Part shown: piece after piece, positions 1 through 7,902 of the stretch
How the letters are laid out: each line of letters opens with the position of its first letter
How positions within the stretch are numbered: the first letter of the stretch is position 1
Origin: Desemzia sp045528445
GTDB taxonomy: Bacteria; Bacillota; Bacilli; Lactobacillales; Carnobacteriaceae
Direction: 5' to 3'
Assembly: GCF_045528445.1 (NCBI RefSeq)
Contig: NZ_JBGQQU010000027.1
Coordinates: 1-49,863, forward strand
DNA: 49,863 nt
Program-made: the position numbers and the translations under genes
Notes under the pieces: generated by a model
What the model saw: only the letters and a program-made list of their open reading frames with translations
Told to the model about the DNA's origin: nothing
Database searches by the model: none

Positions 1-219
1 GCTTTTATTACTTTATATTTCTTATCTTCATTCATCGTTAGTATTATCCTTTTCATGATTTTATTTTATCATTTTGGGACATTTTATGCTTCGACCTACT
101 TAGGACATTATCACGTTCGAACGATATTCTTTTTCAATTATTCATTTTCTGTATTGACAACCTTCCTGTGTATTGATACTTTTATAGTATTATTATTTTT
201 TAGAAAAAGAGGCCGTTAA
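1..219 (+). CDS. C-terminal end of a membrane protein (partial, cut by window edge)
   Basis: The first frame is open from base 1 to a TAA at 217-219, giving 72 residues with no start inside the window. The peptide is strongly hydrophobic, with two likely membrane segments (about residues 3-27 and 44-66) and a basic tail ending RKRGR, which suggests a cytoplasmic C-terminus. The stop abuts the ATG of the next gene, and that gene's ribosome binding site lies inside the last codons, so the two genes are probably co-transcribed and translationally coupled. I do not recognise the family from this fragment. Confidence 0.6.
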   Translation, partial: AFITLYFLSSFIVSIILFMILFYHFGTFYASTYLGHYHVRTIFFFNYSFSVLTTFLCIDTFIVLLFFRKRGR

Positions 220-1560
220 ATGAACGAAGAAAATCGTTTAGGTACAGAAAAAATTCCGAAATTGTTAATGGAATTTGCTATTCCGGCTATTATTGGAATG
301 ATGGTAAACGGGATTTACAATATTGTAGACAGAATATTTATTGGAAACGCCCCTGGTCTAGGTTCGCTAGGTTTAGCAGCTGTGTCGATTACCTATCCGG
401 TAACATTGGTGTTATTAGCCTTTGCGTTAATGGTTGCTGTTGGTGGAGCTACTATTTTCTCCATTAGCTTAGGTAAAAAAGAAACCGATAAAGCGCAGCA
501 TTATTTAGGAAATGCACTGACCTTGGCTATTCTTTTAGGGGCTCTATTTATGATCTTCGGAAATATATTTATTGAGCCGATTTTGGTTTTCTTGGGAGCT
601 AGTGCTAATGTCCTGCCGTACGCAGAGGAATATTTAAGTATTATTTTATATGGAGCTATCTTCCAAGCTATTGCTATGACACTGAATAATTTTGCTCGGG
701 CAGATGGTAGTCCTAGAGTTTCTATGATTAGTATGCTCATCGGAGCAGGTTTCAATATTATTTTTGACTATATCTTTATCGTCCAACTGGGTTGGGGCAT
801 GGCGGGAGCTGCTTATGCCACAATTGGTGGTCAATTTCTTTCTATGATTTGGCAGTTATTTTACTTTTTGAGTGCTAGAAGCAATGTTAAGTTAAAGATC
901 AAAAACATGGCTTTAAAAAAATTCTACATCATCTCTATTCTTTCTATAGGTATCCCCGCTTTTATGCTCCAAATCGCTAATAGCGTGTTAAACATTATTC
1001 TAAATAATACTTTAGTAAATTATGGAGGAGATGTAGCCGTATCTGTGGCCGGGATTATTACCAGTGCCGTTACTTTGATTATCATGTTTGTTTCAGGCTT
1101 GATACAAGGGATGCAGCCGATCACAAGCTACAATTATGGAGCTAGGAAAGGTGACCGTGTCAAAGAAGTATTGAAATTGGGGTCCATTATTGGTGGAGCC
1201 ATTACCACCCTTGGTTTTTTAGCGATTCAGATCTTCCCAGAATTTGTAGTGATGATGTTTAATCAAGAACCAGCAGTCGTTGAACTAGGAGTACCTGCTA
1301 TTCGTATCTGGGTACTGGCATTTCCTCTAGTTGGGATTCAAATTGTCTGGGCCAATTATTTCCAAGCTATTGGCGAGGTTCGTCTGGCTAGCTTCTTGAA
1401 CTTGATGCGGCAAATTATTGTGCTCATTCCATTAATTCTTTTATTCTCTAATCTCTTTGGTTTATATGGAGTCTATTTTGCAGTACCGACCGCTGATTTA
1501 TTGGCTTTTGGGATTACAACTTACTTATTTAGAAGCCAGTTTAAAAAAGACCGTTTCTAA
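220..1560 (+). CDS. MATE family efflux transporter
   Basis: This 446-residue integral membrane protein has about twelve hydrophobic segments and the two-fold MatE repeat. The N-terminal half opens with the pattern PKLLMEFAIPAIIGMMVNGIYNIVDRIFIG, split here as PKLLMEFAIPAI and NGIYNIVDRIFIG, typical of the family. The second repeat begins near residue 235 (ISILSIGIPAFMLQIANSVL). MATE proteins export cationic or polyaromatic compounds using a sodium or proton gradient; the substrate here cannot be told. It starts at the base after the upstream TAA, with an AGAGG site nine bases before the ATG. It is the last gene of the unit, ended by a clear terminator. Length is normal for the family. Confidence 0.92.
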   Translation: MNEENRLGTEKIPKLLMEFAIPAIIGMMVNGIYNIVDRIFIGNAPGLGSLGLAAVSITYPVTLVLLAFALMVAVGGATIFSISLGKKETDKAQHYLGNALTLAILLGALFMIFGNIFIEPILVFLGASANVLPYAEEYLSIILYGAIFQAIAMTLNNFARADGSPRVSMISMLIGAGFNIIFDYIFIVQLGWGMAGAAYATIGGQFLSMIWQLFYFLSARSNVKLKIKNMALKKFYIISILSIGIPAFMLQIANSVLNIILNNTLVNYGGDVAVSVAGIITSAVTLIIMFVSGLIQGMQPITSYNYGARKGDRVKEVLKLGSIIGGAITTLGFLAIQIFPEFVVMMFNQEPAVVELGVPAIRIWVLAFPLVGIQIVWANYFQAIGEVRLASFLNLMRQIIVLIPLILLFSNLFGLYGVYFAVPTADLLAFGITTYLFRSQFKKDRF

Positions 1561-1584
1561 ATTGCAAAATGCTTAATCTAAAAA

Positions 1585-1625
1585 AAGAGTCATTAGGTTT
1601 TCAACTCCTAATGGCTCTTTTTTTG
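1585..1625 (+). terminator. Rho-independent terminator after the MATE gene
   Basis: A hairpin with arms AGAGTCATTAGG and CCTAATGGCTCT closes a 9-base loop and is followed by seven T residues, 25 bases after the MATE stop codon. Confidence 0.9.
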
Positions 1626-1704
1626 TGAGCATTTGTTAACTAAATCCCCTATAACTCGTAATCTTACAATCTGTAGAGGTTATCTCCAGTCTGCTTAGAT
1701 GCGT

Positions 1705-1764
1705 TGTGCTGACCAAAATTTACTCTCTCGTAAGTCTTAACATTTTGCTCCACGCTCTGGTTTA
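1705..1764 (-). repeat. Intergenic repeat related to 18587-18650
   Basis: Read on the minus strand, this stretch carries AGAGCGTGGAGCAAAATG and then AGAGAGTAAATTTTGG. The same two motifs in the same order and spacing recur on the plus strand just after opuAB (18589-18632). Each copy therefore looks like two degenerate direct repeats beginning AGAG-GTGGAGCAAA / AGAGAGTRAA. Both copies lie directly downstream of a gene on the same strand. A dispersed post-genic repeat is the simplest reading; two copies are too few to be sure. Confidence 0.4.
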
Positions 1765-1768
1765 AACG

Positions 1769-1803
1769 CGCTAATCAAGGCAGCTAAACGCCTTGATTAG
1801 CGC
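1769..1803 (-). terminator. Hairpin overlapping the degV stop codon
   Basis: Arms CGCTAATCAAGGC and GCCTTGATTAGCG enclose a short loop and include the degV stop codon. Only a weak U-run follows on the minus strand, so it may be a terminator or an mRNA 3-prime stabiliser. The 11-base word CGCTCTGGTTT flanks it on both sides (about 1753 and 1801). The inner ATCAAGG / CCTTGAT pairing is the same as in the 41-bp repeat family at 49308-49680, which may or may not be chance. Confidence 0.5.
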
Positions 1804-2657
1804 TCTGGTTTTTCATTATAGTAGAAAACGCCTACTCCGCCGATTCCTATGTGTGGCCCGAGTACTGCTCCTATTTTGAACAGTTCTATGTTGGCTTCTG
1901 GAATGATCTCTTTAATTTTTTCACCAATTATTTTTGCGATTTCCTCATCATCTGCATGACTAATTCCAATTGTTTGCTGCGTAAACTCTCCCACCCCATT
2001 TTGGACATCTTTAAGAATGCGTTTAAACACTCTTTTTTCTCCGCGAATCAATTTTTGAATTTTTATCCTGCCCTCTTCTAACTTCAAGTAAGGTCTGATA
2101 TTTAATGCTGTTCCAACTTGGCCTGCTACTTTTGGTAAACGTCCACCCTTAACCAACCATTCTAAATTGGACACTGTAAAGTGGTATTCCATATGATCCG
2201 CACTCCATATGGCAAAGTCTACAATTTCTTCATAAGCACAGCCTTTTTCAATCATTTGCAACAGTTGCAGTGCAATCAAAGCACTACCACCAGCTCCACC
2301 TTTAGAATCTACAGCAGTAAACTTTAAATCTGGGTATTTTTCTTTATAACTTTGCATGATTTGATACCCTAAGTTATACGTTCCTGAAAGTTCCGATGAT
2401 AGAGCTAAATAAATCACATCTTCTTTTTCTGCAACGTATTTATCCAATGCTTTCATCATAGACTCAGCTGAAATTTGCGAGGTCTTGGGAACTATTCCTT
2501 GTCGCATATAATCATAGACTGTATCTAATGCGATCTCTTCACCATCTAAATACGATTTTTCTGCAATCGTGATGCTCAAAGGCACCACTTCATAGTCATA
2601 ATTGGCTTGCATCATTTCATTTTGATCGCAGCCGGAATCTATCATCAATCTTGTCAT
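1797..2657 (-). CDS. DegV family fatty-acid-binding protein
   Basis: This 286-residue protein matches DegV/FakB throughout. It has the N-terminal DSGCD motif (DSSxD in many relatives), YxxMRQGIVPKTSQIS in the middle, SSELSGTYN (the lipid-binding region) and a C-terminal GPHIGIGGVGVFY segment. DegV proteins bind a fatty acid; FakB members present it to the kinase FakA for incorporation into phospholipid. The kinase is not encoded here. The start is the ATG at 2657 because an AAGGAGA site sits just upstream; the longer frame to 2687 would bury that site. It may be transcribed together with the DUF1801 gene upstream (55 bases apart). Whether it truly donates fatty acids is inference. Confidence 0.9.
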   Translation of the reverse strand: MTRLMIDSGCDQNEMMQANYDYEVVPLSITIAEKSYLDGEEIALDTVYDYMRQGIVPKTSQISAESMMKALDKYVAEKEDVIYLALSSELSGTYNLGYQIMQSYKEKYPDLKFTAVDSKGGAGGSALIALQLLQMIEKGCAYEEIVDFAIWSADHMEYHFTVSNLEWLVKGGRLPKVAGQVGTALNIRPYLKLEEGRIKIQKLIRGEKRVFKRILKDVQNGVGEFTQQTIGISHADDEEIAKIIGEKIKEIIPEANIELFKIGAVLGPHIGIGGVGVFYYNEKPER

Positions 2658-2711
2658 TCTCTTCTCCTTCAAAGATTGGTTTACCACCCAACCGTTTCTT
2701 TCGCATTTCTT

Positions 2712-3143
2712 TTAGTTCATGCCATGCTCTTTCTGCAAATAGTCTACAGACTCATTGATCAAACGCGTTAAAGCATCTATGTGGATATCTGATAGACGTT
2801 TGACATACACGCAACCTTTTCCTTTAGTGTACTTGCCCAACTCATTCAATAGTACAACTTTTCTCTCTTCATTCAACCACAAATAAAGCGAAAACTTTCC
2901 TTTTCGGGGAGCAAAACTTGCTAGAGCACTGTCACCTTCATGTCCAGAAGGATATTTATAATGGTAACTACCGAAACCAATGATGCTTTCTCCCCACAGC
3001 TTAGCATCAAAACCAGTCGCTTCTCTAAATATCCAGATCAATTCTTTTGTTTCTTGTCTCTGCTGTTCATTTTCAATAGAATCTACGAATGCATCCACAT
3101 TATGATCTGTTTCTTTTGTTTTAAGTTTTGCCACAATCTTCAT
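2712..3143 (-). CDS. DUF1801 domain protein
   Basis: A 143-residue cytoplasmic protein with the DUF1801 fold signature: an N-terminal helix region, ELIWIFREATGFDAKLWGESIIGFGSYHYKY, written here as ATGFDAKLWGESIIGFGSY, followed by SLYLW and a GKGCVYVKRLSDI strand near the C-terminus. Members are small, widespread and mostly uncharacterised; one Bacillus relative has been studied as an intracellular iron chaperone, which cannot be transferred with confidence. An AAGGTGG site touches the ATG, so translation may really begin at the GTG three codons later (3134), where spacing is better. A strong terminator separates it from the SEC-C gene upstream. Confidence 0.8.
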   Translation of the reverse strand: MKIVAKLKTKETDHNVDAFVDSIENEQQRQETKELIWIFREATGFDAKLWGESIIGFGSYHYKYPSGHEGDSALASFAPRKGKFSLYLWLNEERKVVLLNELGKYTKGKGCVYVKRLSDIHIDALTRLINESVDYLQKEHGMN

Positions 3144-3200
3144 CCCACCTTATCTTTATGGATGTATCTGTTGATTTCATTTTAATGGATAGTGTTAAAA

Positions 3201-3258
3201 ATAGAAAGGGCTGTCTCAAAATCGAGTATGGATACTCGATTTTGAAACAGTCCCTTTC
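3201..3258 (-). terminator. Terminator of the SEC-C gene
   Basis: A very long hairpin, arms of about 25 bases centred on GGAT at 3230, lies 20 bases after the SEC-C stop. On the minus strand it is followed by CTATTTTT. The near-symmetrical A and T flanks could let it act in both directions. Confidence 0.85.
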
Positions 3259-3278
3259 GGTAACTCTATTCTATTTGT

Positions 3279-4394
3279 TTATTTTCCATGACACTTTTTG
3301 TATTTTTTACCGCTGCCGCATGGACATGGATCATTACGTCCAACTTTGTGCACCGTTACAGGTTGTTTCACCGGTTTTAAATTAGCAGATTGAACCATTT
3401 TGCTTGAGGCTAATTCTTGAATCGTAAAACCGTGATTGTGCCAAGTTCTTGAATGTTCTCTCAGCTCTTTAAACAATTCCACAAATTCCATAACTTCTTC
3501 TTTGCTGTCGAATGAGAATCCACGCTTAGTCAAATCTTGGTACAGTTTTTCTCCAGATTTGCCAATAACAGCTCCTTCAACAATCGTATACAAAGCGATA
3601 TTCTTCGTATCTTCACCAAACTCCTTACGAGTAAGGAAGTTTTTCATGTTCAAGTATTGCAATAAATCCGCATTTATCCAATGGTCTTCATAATACTGAA
3701 TATCTTCTATAGTCGGCATGAAGTAAGCTATGTGAAGGATACGTTTCAGACTTTCTTGTTCAATCCCCTCTGCATCAAATAATACCGAAGTGATAAGATT
3801 CTCATTGAAGATGAACTGAATATCCCAATCCGCTAAGTGAGTAATAGACTCACTGGCATTTTCTTCAGTGATGGCTTCACTATGGTGCTCATTCCACACC
3901 TTCACAAATTGTTCTACTGTGTACATGCCGTATAAATGGAGCAATGCCGTCACATACATTGAAAACTCTTGGTATTTAGCAGCTTTTACTGTATATTCTT
4001 CGTTATCCTCTAAGCTCTCGATTATTTCTTTTACTTCATCTGCTAAGAAAGGTTGAAATTCACCATCTTCTTCTTCCACATATAAGTATCCATACTCAGC
4101 TAAGGCAGCTAAGGGTTTAGCATCTAGGACATCAAAAATCGTTTCATTTTCTTTAAACGAAAGAACCTTTCTAAGCGTTCCTTGACTGTTGTTATCCATA
4201 GAGCTTAATAGATGAGGAAGGTTTTCCAGCATCTTTTCTTTCATACTTTCAGCCATTTTAGTTTTTGTATGACTTTTGTAAACTTTTATAGTGTGCTTGT
4301 CTGCAATATTCATCATCACGTCTTTTGTGTTTGATTGCAGCAATGTTACCAGCCCATTAGTTGAAGTGCTGGCTGTTGTTTCTTTACCATTCAT
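3279..4394 (-). CDS. SEC-C zinc-motif protein with Rho_N/SAP-like N-terminus
   Basis: A 371-residue protein ending in a classical SEC-C zinc motif (NDPCPCGSGKKYKKCHGK; ligands C-x-C, C-H), the module found at the end of SecA. The N-terminal 45 residues (pattern LLQSNTKDVMMNIADKH followed by KSHTKTKMAE) resemble the SAP/Rho_N type of nucleic-acid-binding helix pair. The middle is mostly helical and not recognised. The ATG at 4394 is chosen because AGGAG lies eight bases before it; an extra 11 codons upstream have no site. The next gene upstream is a shorter paralogue of its N-terminal half, so the pair arose by duplication. Function is unknown; nucleic-acid or ribosome association is inference. 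Confidence 0.75.
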   Translation of the reverse strand: MNGKETTASTSTNGLVTLLQSNTKDVMMNIADKHTIKVYKSHTKTKMAESMKEKMLENLPHLLSSMDNNSQGTLRKVLSFKENETIFDVLDAKPLAALAEYGYLYVEEEDGEFQPFLADEVKEIIESLEDNEEYTVKAAKYQEFSMYVTALLHLYGMYTVEQFVKVWNEHHSEAITEENASESITHLADWDIQFIFNENLITSVLFDAEGIEQESLKRILHIAYFMPTIEDIQYYEDHWINADLLQYLNMKNFLTRKEFGEDTKNIALYTIVEGAVIGKSGEKLYQDLTKRGFSFDSKEEVMEFVELFKELREHSRTWHNHGFTIQELASSKMVQSANLKPVKQPVTVHKVGRNDPCPCGSGKKYKKCHGK

Positions 4395-4499
4395 GAATAT
4401 TACTCCTGACCTTTTTATATCTTTCATTAGTCTATCTTATTATTTGCTGTAATAGCAACCTTTTTTAGAAAAATAATGCTTTTTCAAATGATTTTTTCA

Positions 4500-5060
4500 T
4501 TAAGATAAGATATTCTTCTCTTTCAGCATTTTGCCAGCTTCTTCTATTTCTAATTTTGTTTCATAATACCGATTCCAAACCGTTACTAAGTAATGGACAT
4601 TTATGTAGCCGAATATTTGCTTAAAAGTTGCGGCGTTACGATAAAAAGAACCAAAATTACCTGTCTCATTGCTAGTTGATACAGTTGAGTCTTGGCTTAT
4701 TTGTTCAGTCCACTCGTTCGGCATTTTCATTTTTATTTGTCCACTGTCTACATATACAAATAAATAACCTTTTTCAATCCATTTTTGCAGTTGTCTAAAC
4801 TCTGTTTCTTCAGCATTCTGCAGTTGCAGAAACGCTTCTTTTTCGGTTGAAGAAAAGTAGCTCCATTCAGTTGAAAAATGTTCTTTGATTACTGGAATCA
4901 ATAACTCGGTGATTTTTGCCTTAGTATAACTTTTTCTTACCTCTACTTGATGCTGTACAGCTAATTGGAACAAAGTATCTTTTTTGTAACTCATTAAGTG
5001 ATCTGTTAAAGTTTCCTTAGGCATTCCCTTAATGATCCATAAATCTATTGCAGATTCCAT
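4500..5060 (-). CDS. Short paralogue of the SEC-C protein, lacking SEC-C
   Basis: These 186 residues align with the N-terminal half of the downstream protein. Shared landmarks are SYKKDTLFQLAVQHQVEVRKSYTKAK against SNTKDVMMNIADKHTIKVYKSHTKTK (both split pairs show the KS-TK-K core), the GYLFVYVD / GYLYVEEE segment and HYLVTVWNRYYE / QFVKVWNEHH. It then stops at NILS, with no SEC-C module and no coding remnant in the 105 bases before the next start. The frame is intact, so it looks like a real shorter gene, or a fixed truncation. The ATG has only a weak GGGG site. Function unknown. Confidence 0.65.
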   Translation of the reverse strand: MESAIDLWIIKGMPKETLTDHLMSYKKDTLFQLAVQHQVEVRKSYTKAKITELLIPVIKEHFSTEWSYFSSTEKEAFLQLQNAEETEFRQLQKWIEKGYLFVYVDSGQIKMKMPNEWTEQISQDSTVSTSNETGNFGSFYRNAATFKQIFGYINVHYLVTVWNRYYETKLEIEEAGKMLKEKNILS

Positions 5061-5131
5061 ACTAACCCCGACTTTCTATACATAATACTCTCATTTTACA
5101 ACAAATTCGCCTTTTCGTAAAATAAGCGTCA

Positions 5132-5163
5132 AAAAAGAGGGCTCAACAACAGTCTCCCCCTCC
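5132..5163 (-). terminator. Weak terminator after the VOC gene
   Basis: On the minus strand GAGGG and CCCTC can pair across a 16-base loop and are followed by six T residues, 20 bases past the VOC stop. The stem is short, so termination may be partial. Confidence 0.4.
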
Positions 5164-5181
5164 TCACATTGTCCTATTTAG

Positions 5182-5616
5182 TTATCCATAGGTTGTATAT
5201 TCTGTATTATCGAATTGATTGAAATCCATAAAACTAATTTCCCACAAATGACCATCTAAATCACTGATGCGTTTAAAATACATCATTTCTTCTTCTCCAG
5301 GATTTGATTTGTCTTTTCCTCCTGCTTCAAGAGCTTTATTGAATACTTCGTCTACTTCTTCTTTAGAAGAAAGATTAATGGCTAGGATATTTTCGTTTTC
5401 TTTAGTGGTATCTGTTATGCCTTTATGGGTGAAACTGCTGAAGAATTCTTCCATCAATAACATAACATACATATTAGGTCCCAAAACTAAACAAGCTGCA
5501 TTCTCATCCGAAAAACGCTCATCAAACCCAAAACCTAGTTGCGCGAAAAATGTTTTTGACGCTTTTAGATCTTCCACTGGTAAATTAACAAATAGCTGAC
5601 TGGCTTTTACTACCAT
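5182..5616 (-). CDS. VOC (glyoxalase/bleomycin resistance) superfamily protein
   Basis: A 144-residue protein built from two beta-alpha-beta-beta-beta modules. It begins with the VOC opening FVNLPVEDLKASKTFFAQLGF, seen here as LPVEDLKASKTFFAQLGF, and ends with the usual DLDGHLWEISFMD strand, which carries the metal-site histidine and glutamate (GHLWE). Such proteins include glyoxalases, dioxygenases and antibiotic-binding proteins; the closest general type is the extradiol dioxygenase-like group, but the substrate is not predictable. An AGAGGTG site precedes the ATG. It is a single gene, read away from the TPM/PspA pair. Confidence 0.85.
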   Translation of the reverse strand: MVVKASQLFVNLPVEDLKASKTFFAQLGFGFDERFSDENAACLVLGPNMYVMLLMEEFFSSFTHKGITDTTKENENILAINLSSKEEVDEVFNKALEAGGKDKSNPGEEEMMYFKRISDLDGHLWEISFMDFNQFDNTEYTTYG

Positions 5617-5771
5617 CTGTTTTCACCTCTCTTCTTCATTATCCTGAGTTACCTAAGTAAGCACTGCTGCTTTTCAAAAAAGTCGCTATTTTAGGGCGCT
5701 CTGTTATTTGCTTACATTATACTGCTTTTTGTTTGATAGCGCGAAAGTTACGTTGTACATTTTTATATTCG

Positions 5772-5801
5772 TGAATACTGCTTATATTATTACTGGGTAT
5801 A
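5772..5801 (+). promoter_or_regulatory. Possible alternative-sigma promoter for the TPM/PspA operon
   Basis: TGAATAC, 17 bases and GGTATA. The same TGAATACYGCTT word with a 17-base gap to GG occurs at about 25967 before another envelope protein gene, and the first half recurs at 29363. The layout resembles an ECF-type -35 element (TGAAAC class), but the -10 side is not a known consensus. This is inference. Confidence 0.3.
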
Positions 5802-5833
5802 GAGTTTTCCGTTACTTCGCAATATCATATAAA

Positions 5834-5863
5834 TTGACAGCGTTTAACACACTGTGCTAGATT
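5834..5863 (+). promoter_or_regulatory. Sigma-A promoter of the TPM/PspA operon
   Basis: TTGACA at 5834, an 18-base gap and TGCTAGATT, an extended -10 (TG-N-TAGATT), lie about 45 bases before the start codon of the TPM gene. Confidence 0.65.
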
Positions 5864-5905
5864 TAGGATACTAGCATTAGGTTGCATTAAGGGAGTGACA
5901 CACAT

Positions 5906-6955
5906 ATGGGTAGAGGTGGCGGCAGTAGAGGCGGCGGTAGTCGCGGAGGAGGAGGATCTTTCGGGGGCAGTCGTGGTGGAGCCGGCCGAAGCGGAGGCGG
6001 CTTCGGGAGTGGCAGAGGAAGCAGTGGCGGTTTTGGAGGCTTTGGAGGTTCTTCGAGAAACAGAGGTGGTTACAACCGCCCTTCAAGACCAATCTTTATT
6101 CCAACTCGTCCCTTCTATGGCTCAAGACCCCGCAGTGGACGTTATTATGGTACTGGTGGCGGCGGAGGAGGTTGCGGCAGCTCTGGTTGCAGCACCCTAA
6201 TTATCGTTTTACTGGTTATCGGAGCTATTCTGTATTTCTTTGGTTCCAGTTCAATCGGTACCAGCGGCAGCAGTGATATCACCCGTTCCACTATAGAACG
6301 AGAAGCACTACCTGAAGGTTCTGTAAATGAAACTGATTACTACACTGATCAAGCAGGTTGGATTGGTAATCAAACCGTTATGACAGACGGACTACACCAT
6401 TTCTATAATGAAACTGGAGTTCAGCCGCATGTCTATATCACAGATAACATAAACGGTTCTACATCACCTACCAGCGCTGAACTAGAGGAATTCTCGCGAA
6501 ATTTATATGATGAATTATTTACCGATGAAGCTCATTTATTATTGGTATTCTTCCAAAGAAGTGAAGCTGACTACGGCAATTACATGGATTACTATGTGAC
6601 TGGAACGCAGGCAAAAAGTGTGATCGATACTGAAGCCGGAGACATTTTGTTGGACTATCTGGATAGGAATTATTACGATGAGAGTCTAACTGAAGAAGAA
6701 TTTTTCAGTAACTCGTTTCGTGATGCAGCAGATAGAATGATGGAAGTAACCCGCTCTCCATGGATCACCGTCTTTATCATTTTAGGTATCGTAATATTGA
6801 TTTTCTTGCTTTACACTTGGTGGAAACGAAAACAACAACAAAAGAACTTAGAAGCTAAACGTACAGAAGAAATGTTGAGTAAACCTCTAGATACTTTTGG
6901 TGATTCTGCAGCAGAAGATTTGGCAAAAAAATATGAGAACGACAATAAAAAATAA
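5906..6955 (+). CDS. TPM-domain membrane protein with glycine-arginine-rich N-terminus
   Basis: A 349-residue protein in four parts. Residues 2-95 are almost entirely Gly, Arg and Ser (RGG-type repeats), followed by a membrane segment at about 97-112, a TPM-like domain at about 150-275 (YYTDQAGWIGN opening, HVYITDN and LLVFF strands), a second membrane segment near 287-305 (ITVFIILGIVILIFLLYTWW) and a charged cytoplasmic tail. TPM domains occur in photosystem repair and membrane maintenance proteins. It is 24 bases upstream of pspA, the same partnership as the B. subtilis ydjF-ydjH locus, which points to envelope stress. A GGGAG site and the conserved architecture support the ATG at 5906. The RGG-like tail is strongly biased in sequence. 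Confidence 0.85.
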   Translation: MGRGGGSRGGGSRGGGGSFGGSRGGAGRSGGGFGSGRGSSGGFGGFGGSSRNRGGYNRPSRPIFIPTRPFYGSRPRSGRYYGTGGGGGGCGSSGCSTLIIVLLVIGAILYFFGSSSIGTSGSSDITRSTIEREALPEGSVNETDYYTDQAGWIGNQTVMTDGLHHFYNETGVQPHVYITDNINGSTSPTSAELEEFSRNLYDELFTDEAHLLLVFFQRSEADYGNYMDYYVTGTQAKSVIDTEAGDILLDYLDRNYYDESLTEEEFFSNSFRDAADRMMEVTRSPWITVFIILGIVILIFLLYTWWKRKQQQKNLEAKRTEEMLSKPLDTFGDSAAEDLAKKYENDNKK

Positions 6956-6979
6956 ACCCACTTTTAGGAGGAATGCAAC

Positions 6980-7657
6980 ATGGCAATTTTAAATCGGTTC
7001 CAAGATATCATTAGTGCAAATATCAACGCAATCATCGACAAAATGGAAGATCCGGAAAAAATGATTGACCAGTACCTGCGCGACATGATGGAAGACTTAG
7101 CAGAAGTGAAACAAAATACCGCTGGTGTTATGGCTGAAGAAACCAAATCAAAACGCTTAGTAGATGAGAATGAAGCAGAAGTTATGAAATATACAAACTT
7201 TGCCAAAAAAGCTGTTGAAGCTGGTAATGATGATGATGCTCGTGTTTTCCTAGCTAAAAAACAAGAATTGGAAGATATCGGGACTGGGTTGGCGAAATCA
7301 TACGCTTCCGCACATGAAAATGCCTCAAAGATGCGTCAAATGCATGACAAATTGGCTTCGGATATTGAAAAACTTAGAGGCCGCCGTTCAATGATCAAAG
7401 CACAAATGTCTGTGGCAGATACACAAGAAAAACTTAATAATGTCAGTGACTCTATTGGAAAAACAGAAGGTGCTATGAGTGCTTTCCAACGGATGGAAGA
7501 AAAAGCATCTCGCAGATTGGATGAAGCCAATGCCATGTCTGAATTAAACCAAGAACCCGAAGATCCAGCAAAATCATTGGAAGAAAAATACTCTTCTCAA
7601 GGATCTGCTGCAGTTGAAGACGAGCTAGCTCGTCTAAAAGGGGAAATGGGTAAATAA
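6980..7657 (+). CDS. pspA: PspA/IM30 family membrane-remodelling protein
   Basis: This 225-residue protein is almost wholly coiled coil, like PspA and IM30 (about 220 residues). The N-terminal helix (MAILNRFQDIISANINAIID) is the amphipathic membrane anchor, and the conserved EDPEKMIDQYLRDM motif follows. PspA oligomers bind damaged membranes and limit proton leakage, placing the protein at the inner face of the cytoplasmic membrane. An AGGAGG site lies ten bases before the ATG. It is the second gene of a two-gene operon with the TPM protein, ended by a perfect terminator, and no LiaFSR or PspF homologue is nearby. The symbol reflects the family rather than proven orthology. Confidence 0.92.
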   Translation: MAILNRFQDIISANINAIIDKMEDPEKMIDQYLRDMMEDLAEVKQNTAGVMAEETKSKRLVDENEAEVMKYTNFAKKAVEAGNDDDARVFLAKKQELEDIGTGLAKSYASAHENASKMRQMHDKLASDIEKLRGRRSMIKAQMSVADTQEKLNNVSDSIGKTEGAMSAFQRMEEKASRRLDEANAMSELNQEPEDPAKSLEEKYSSQGSAAVEDELARLKGEMGK

Positions 7658-7667
7658 TCTTCATTTT

Positions 7668-7719
7668 AAAGAGCTGGATTCAGGATAGGAATTCCTATCC
7701 TGAATCCAGCTCTTTTTTT
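7668..7719 (+). terminator. Terminator of the TPM/PspA operon
   Basis: Perfect 22-base arms meet at AATT (7690-7693), followed by a run of seven T. It begins about ten bases after the pspA stop. Confidence 0.95.
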
Positions 7720-7782
7720 GATACGGTGATTAAATGGAGAGAAACATGTGCTTAGGATAGCCAGCATGACGGTTATGTTATG

Positions 7783-7902
7783 TTTATTCCTCAAGTAGGG
7801 CTTTATCTTATGTTCACTTGAGGAATAAATCTACTTTATTAGTCAAGTGATAGTTTAATTGGTTGCGGCTTGAAGAGTAAACGTACTTTATTAATCAAGT
7901 GA
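7783..7902. repeat. Cluster of related imperfect palindromes
   Basis: In the 395-base gap between the pspA terminator and DUF503 there is a hairpin at 7814-7850 (TCACTTGA / TCAAGTGA outer arms, ATAAA / TTTAT inner arms, loop TCTAC). A second, weaker version lies at 7868-7902 (GCTTGA ... TCAAGTG, same CTACTTTATT-like centre). The inverse of its left half is at 7783-7796 (TTTATTCCTCAAGT). They look like degenerate copies of one palindromic unit. Nothing else in 7720-8001 is recognisable. Confidence 0.5.

Noticed and set aside
5791..5800. SigB promoter (GGGTAT)
   Set aside because: No matching GTTT element at the correct distance, and Lactobacillales generally lack SigB.
5895..6200. 101-codon Ala/Val/Glu-rich frame overlapping the TPM gene
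   Set aside because: It is the shifted reading of the GGN/CGN glycine-arginine repeats; the TPM frame has the ribosome site and continues into a known domain.
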